Made by a program: the position numbers and the translations under genes. Source: Oxyruncus cristatus (Eukaryota; Chordata; Aves; Passeriformes; Cotingidae). Taken from it: a DNA stretch of 64,000 nucleotides. The notes below the pieces were generated by a model. That model saw only the letters and a list, made by a program, of their open reading frames with translations. It was not told the DNA's origin and made no database searches. Where the stretch lies: NCBI GenBank assembly GCA_013399855.1, contig VXAY01004353.1, positions 124,001-188,000 of the forward strand, read 5' to 3'. Below are positions 60,701 through 64,000 of this stretch, piece after piece; position 1 is the first letter of the stretch, and every line of letters starts with the position of its first letter.

Positions 60701-63269
60701 CACAAAACATCACTAATTGCTTGTGAAAGTCTAAGCTCCAGTGCCTGCAAACACTTAAGCACATGCATAGCAGAGTCCTCCTGTTGACTCCCCTGTTGGC
60801 CTTGCCTGCCTGGGCTGGGAAGCTGCAAATGTTCGTGGTTGGGATGAGGGAGTGCTATTAATAATGATAATATTGAGATCTCACCTAGCCTGGGGCACAT
60901 CGGAGCTGGATAATTATCCAGGAAGGTGAGTCAGGAGAAAATAACAACCTCCCTCTTTCATGAGGAGCACATTTCAGCCTGACAAACACAGCACAGTGAA
61001 AAACAGCTGAACTAAACAAGTCCTGAATGAATTCTATATATCAGAAAAACTGCAGGCATTGTGGGCAGCCCTGGAAAAAAATAAATCACTGCCCAGTGGT
61101 CAAAATAAGCAAACTGAAGCCAAATACTGTGGAAACCAGGGGAGAGCAGCACTAAAACTTAAGATGCCCTCTGTGTACACCCTGCCATGGAATAAATACC
61201 CTGTCTGCACCATTTCAGCCAAAACAGAAAGAGAACAGGAGGAATCAGGAACAACTCTCAGCAAACAACATAAATGATTTTAGTTCTGGTGAAATCATCA
61301 CATAAGGAGATCACAAAAATCATGATCTTTCATTCAAATTCCTTCAGTTATGAAACAGCTTAAAGGCAGCACAGCGAAAGTAAATCTCATGCCCTATTTC
61401 CCTTCTCTTATTATACAAAAATGGATCTTTTGGAGAAACTGAGGCATTACATGTCTACAAGAGCAGCTCTGAAACCAAACTCACCAGCTATCCCCCGCTG
61501 CTCACCCCAGCAGCACAGCCAGGGTTGGATCAGGGATTAGCAAATTAAACACCAGGGAAAACGTCTTTAGAATATCCTGTCCTGAGCAGGGCAGATGGAC
61601 CAGACACAAGAAGGGCATTTCCCCCTCTGCAAAGCCTTTATGAGGAAGAACTGTTGTGGGACCATTTTCACTGCACTAATAAGTTGGAGACAAGTTCCCA
61701 ACTGCCTTGAAGCCACCAGGTTTGCCACAAATTTTAGAAGAAAGCTGTTGCATGAGAAATAAGGAGTCCCCTCCCAAACTTAAAACCCTCAAAGTAAGAT
61801 GAAATTATCTGGAGGTATGTCCCTCCATAGCCAAGATCTCTGAATGACAGCAGTGCCACCTCCATGGGCAGAAAAAGGTCACTGGGATTCCTCCTAACTT
61901 AGTTTAGGCACTTGTGATTAGACAACATTAAGGCTTTCTCCAATCAAATCCGTAACAAGCCTTAATATATCTTAAAAGGGGGTGAATTGCCTCCTGGAGA
62001 CTCCTGTGTCTCTCTCCCCTAAAGAAACCTGCAGGATCAGGCAGCAATTCCTACATGGCTAAGATCAGGTGCACTGGAGTCCTTCCCAAACGATGAAAGT
62101 TAGCAAAATTAAGTCTTCTGTGCAGACATTTCTCTACTGACAACTATTTTTGGTCTGGTTCTGGCCACCACCAGCAGCAAAGTGCTTGACTTTGTGGAAA
62201 TCAGATTTGACCAAGCATGGGAATTCCTGTGTACCAATAAGTTATCCTTTGATTCAGGGCATATTTCAGATTAAAGTTCCAAAGAGCTACAAGGGGAGAG
62301 GGAATTCTCCATTTCAGTCCTGAGGGCTGCACTGATTTATTATTTCTGGCACCATACAGTGCATTGTTTGGTTGAGATTGGCTGTTAAAATCCATACTTA
62401 TGAAATGTAATATTCCTCTGGAAATATCCTGTTCTGATTCTTTTTTTAGATGGTATTTTTATTCAGAGGAAGGGACAGGAATGGTGGAATGAGCCTAGTA
62501 ATGATGTTCTAAACCATTTCAGCTGGTAAAGTCAGGTAGACTAATATTTTATTTCCATTTGGCCTGTTATTTCTTTAACCAAAACCAAGATGAGACCCTT
62601 GTGAGAATTCTGGTGGAATAATTGAGGAGAGATGGCTGTACCTCTTCCTAATAATATAAAGGCAAAAATTCCAAAGGGCTGGAGGATGGCTCACTCCTCA
62701 CTGTATTCTCACTGCTCAGTAAGAGACAATCTGACCTGTGAGTGAGCCAGACAAGGGTTCACAAACACTCCAGTGATCAGATCAGTCCAGAGCCATCTCT
62801 CTACCGGCTCAGGAGAGACCTTGGCAGGTTACACAGGTATAGTGCCACCAAAAAGTAACTACAGGTGTTGACAGGCAGCAGAATAGTGTAAAAGCAGAGT
62901 TTTCCCAAGCTCTGTGCCGTGCCTCCACCCCGGCCGATCACCTGCAAATCACACGCATTGCCAAGTTAATAATAACTCTCTGATTTAATCCACAGAGGCC
63001 AGATCTTCAGCTCCTGCTAATTGGTGTCACTTTACCACAGTTCAGGGGGGATTAAGCTTGCCACAGGTGAGATCCAACCTGCTGCTTGCCAACAGCAACC
63101 ACTGCCTGGCAAATCCAGGCAGGACTTTGCAGTTTGGGTCAAAGGCAATTTTTAGGACCTCTTTTCCCTACCTTGGGAGGACTTATCATTAGTTTCCATA
63201 GAGGGACCAGAGGCCTCCACCCTCTCATTGTGACAGAGCAGTCACAGGGGGAAAGAAGCTATGGATGAT
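57746..63269. other. Non-coding DNA, no gene recognised
   Basis: About 5.5 kb with no recognisable exon, RNA gene or transposon. It includes a 7-bp inverted repeat (58,683-58,699) in AT-rich DNA and T runs near 58,650 and 60,270. Even-composition segments near 60.1-60.3 and 62.0-62.6 kb could be conserved non-coding DNA, but this cannot be judged here. Confidence 0.55.
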
Positions 63270-63410
63270 ACCTGGAAGTGTCCAAGGCCAGGTTGGACAG
63301 GGCCTGGAGCAACCTGGGCTACTGGTTTTGTCTTCCACCCCCCATGGCAAGGGGTGGAACAAGACAAGCTTTAATATCCCTTTAATCCAAACAGTTCTGG
63401 GATTCTATGA
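63270..63410 (+). mobile_element. CR1 LINE, 3' end
   Basis: 'acctggaagtgtccaaggcc', 'aggttggacagggcctggag' and 'caacctgggctactggtttt' are followed by 'ggcaaggggtggaacaagac' and the terminal 'ttctgggattctatga'. The 3' terminus is present. A short substitution patch ('ttttgtcttcc') replaces the usual 'tggaaggtgtccc'. It is 5'-truncated. Confidence 0.93.
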
Positions 63411-64000
63411 CAAGCAGAGAGCAGTAGTAGTGCTCCAAGCCTGAGCTTGCTGTTTGTTTATCCAATACACTGCCTCCAGCAAAGTATTTTCAGAAAGCAG
63501 AGATTTGCCTGTCCTGCAAACAGCGCTGAGAACAGGTCCCTGTGCCGTGGGAAGCAGTGCTGTGGGAATGTCAGGAGCCATGGCACTGCCACCAAACCTT
63601 ATCCCACACAAACATGAGCCTCTCCTGACACCTGGTGCCCGGAGTGCTGCTCGGAGCTTGGGACAGGCAGTTCCAGCCCCTCCCCATGCCAGGCTGGGAC
63701 AGTCCCTCACCCAGCACCCTGGCAGCCACCAGCACCCATCACACAGGCAAACCACTGAATGTGCTGTTTCAGGGCAGCGCCAGGGTCACAGGGTCAACCT
63801 AAACACATGTTTCAGGCTGCTCAAAACACCATTCCTGCTGAACCTGGTTAAAAATGGCAACTCCACAAACTGGAACTTTGCTTTTGATTTTCGCCGGGTC
63901 CAGGAACACACCTTTTCCTCGGCACCCTTGCAGGATTCTCTGGGTGTAAATACTTAATGGAAATGTTCCTGGAAGCACATTACCATGAAAAAGTGTGATC
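63411..64000. other. Non-coding DNA, no gene recognised
   Basis: An open frame of 167 codons on the + strand and one of 116 on the - strand overlap here. Neither resembles a known family, and the region is GC-richer than average, which lengthens chance frames. Confidence 0.5.

Noticed and set aside
60880..60945. Splice-donor-like 'ggaaggtgagtcagg' after a short open stretch
   Set aside because: A single donor-like match with no acceptor or coding signal. Such matches are common by chance.

Overview
The window looks like a stretch of a bird genome that contains almost no genes. The avian assignment rests on about a dozen fragments of CR1, the dominant LINE of birds. Several of them end in the family's 3'-terminal 'ATTCTGTGATTCTGTG'-type octamer repeat. 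The rest of the DNA is moderately AT-rich and intron-like or intergenic, with long homopolymer tracts and three short runs of N that border poly-A or poly-A-like sequence. A long terminal repeat at 55.0 kb resembles LTRs I remember from songbirds, so a neoavian or passerine species is my best guess. I cannot name the species or the locus.

Layout. 0-9 kb: non-coding DNA with one good CR1 3' end (1.95-2.24 kb), an assembly gap, a CpG-enriched patch and an A-rich tract. 9.2-9.7 kb: an internal, degraded CR1 ORF2 (reverse transcriptase) fragment. 9.7-19.7 kb: non-coding DNA with a SOX/homeodomain palindrome cluster near 10.15 kb and a run of 27 A. 19.8-20.6 kb: two CR1 fragments in opposite orientations. 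20.6-45.9 kb: about 25 kb in which I recognise no transposon. It contains several motif clusters that look regulatory (23.6, 25.1, 31.9, 34.7 and 42.2 kb). 45.9-53.8 kb: a CR1-rich zone with eight or nine fragments, plus a TAATTA-dense block at 48.6-48.8 kb. 55.0-57.1 kb: the most interesting locus, described below. 57.1-64 kb: non-coding DNA with one more CR1 3' end at 63.3 kb.

The central finding is an intron-less, disabled copy of NCAPH, the kleisin subunit of condensin I, at 55,364-57,058 on the + strand. It covers roughly the C-terminal three quarters of the protein. It carries five in-frame stops and one frameshift. Its 5' end abuts, with no visible spacer, an LTR-like sequence in the same orientation (from 55,022). 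CR1 machinery is not known to copy cellular mRNAs, and processed pseudogenes are rare in birds. An LTR/NCAPH chimera is therefore best explained by template switching during reverse transcription by an endogenous retrovirus. I see no intact protein-coding gene, tRNA, rRNA or CRISPR array. The open reading frames in the window are of chance length, or are shadows of the NCAPH copy and of CR1.
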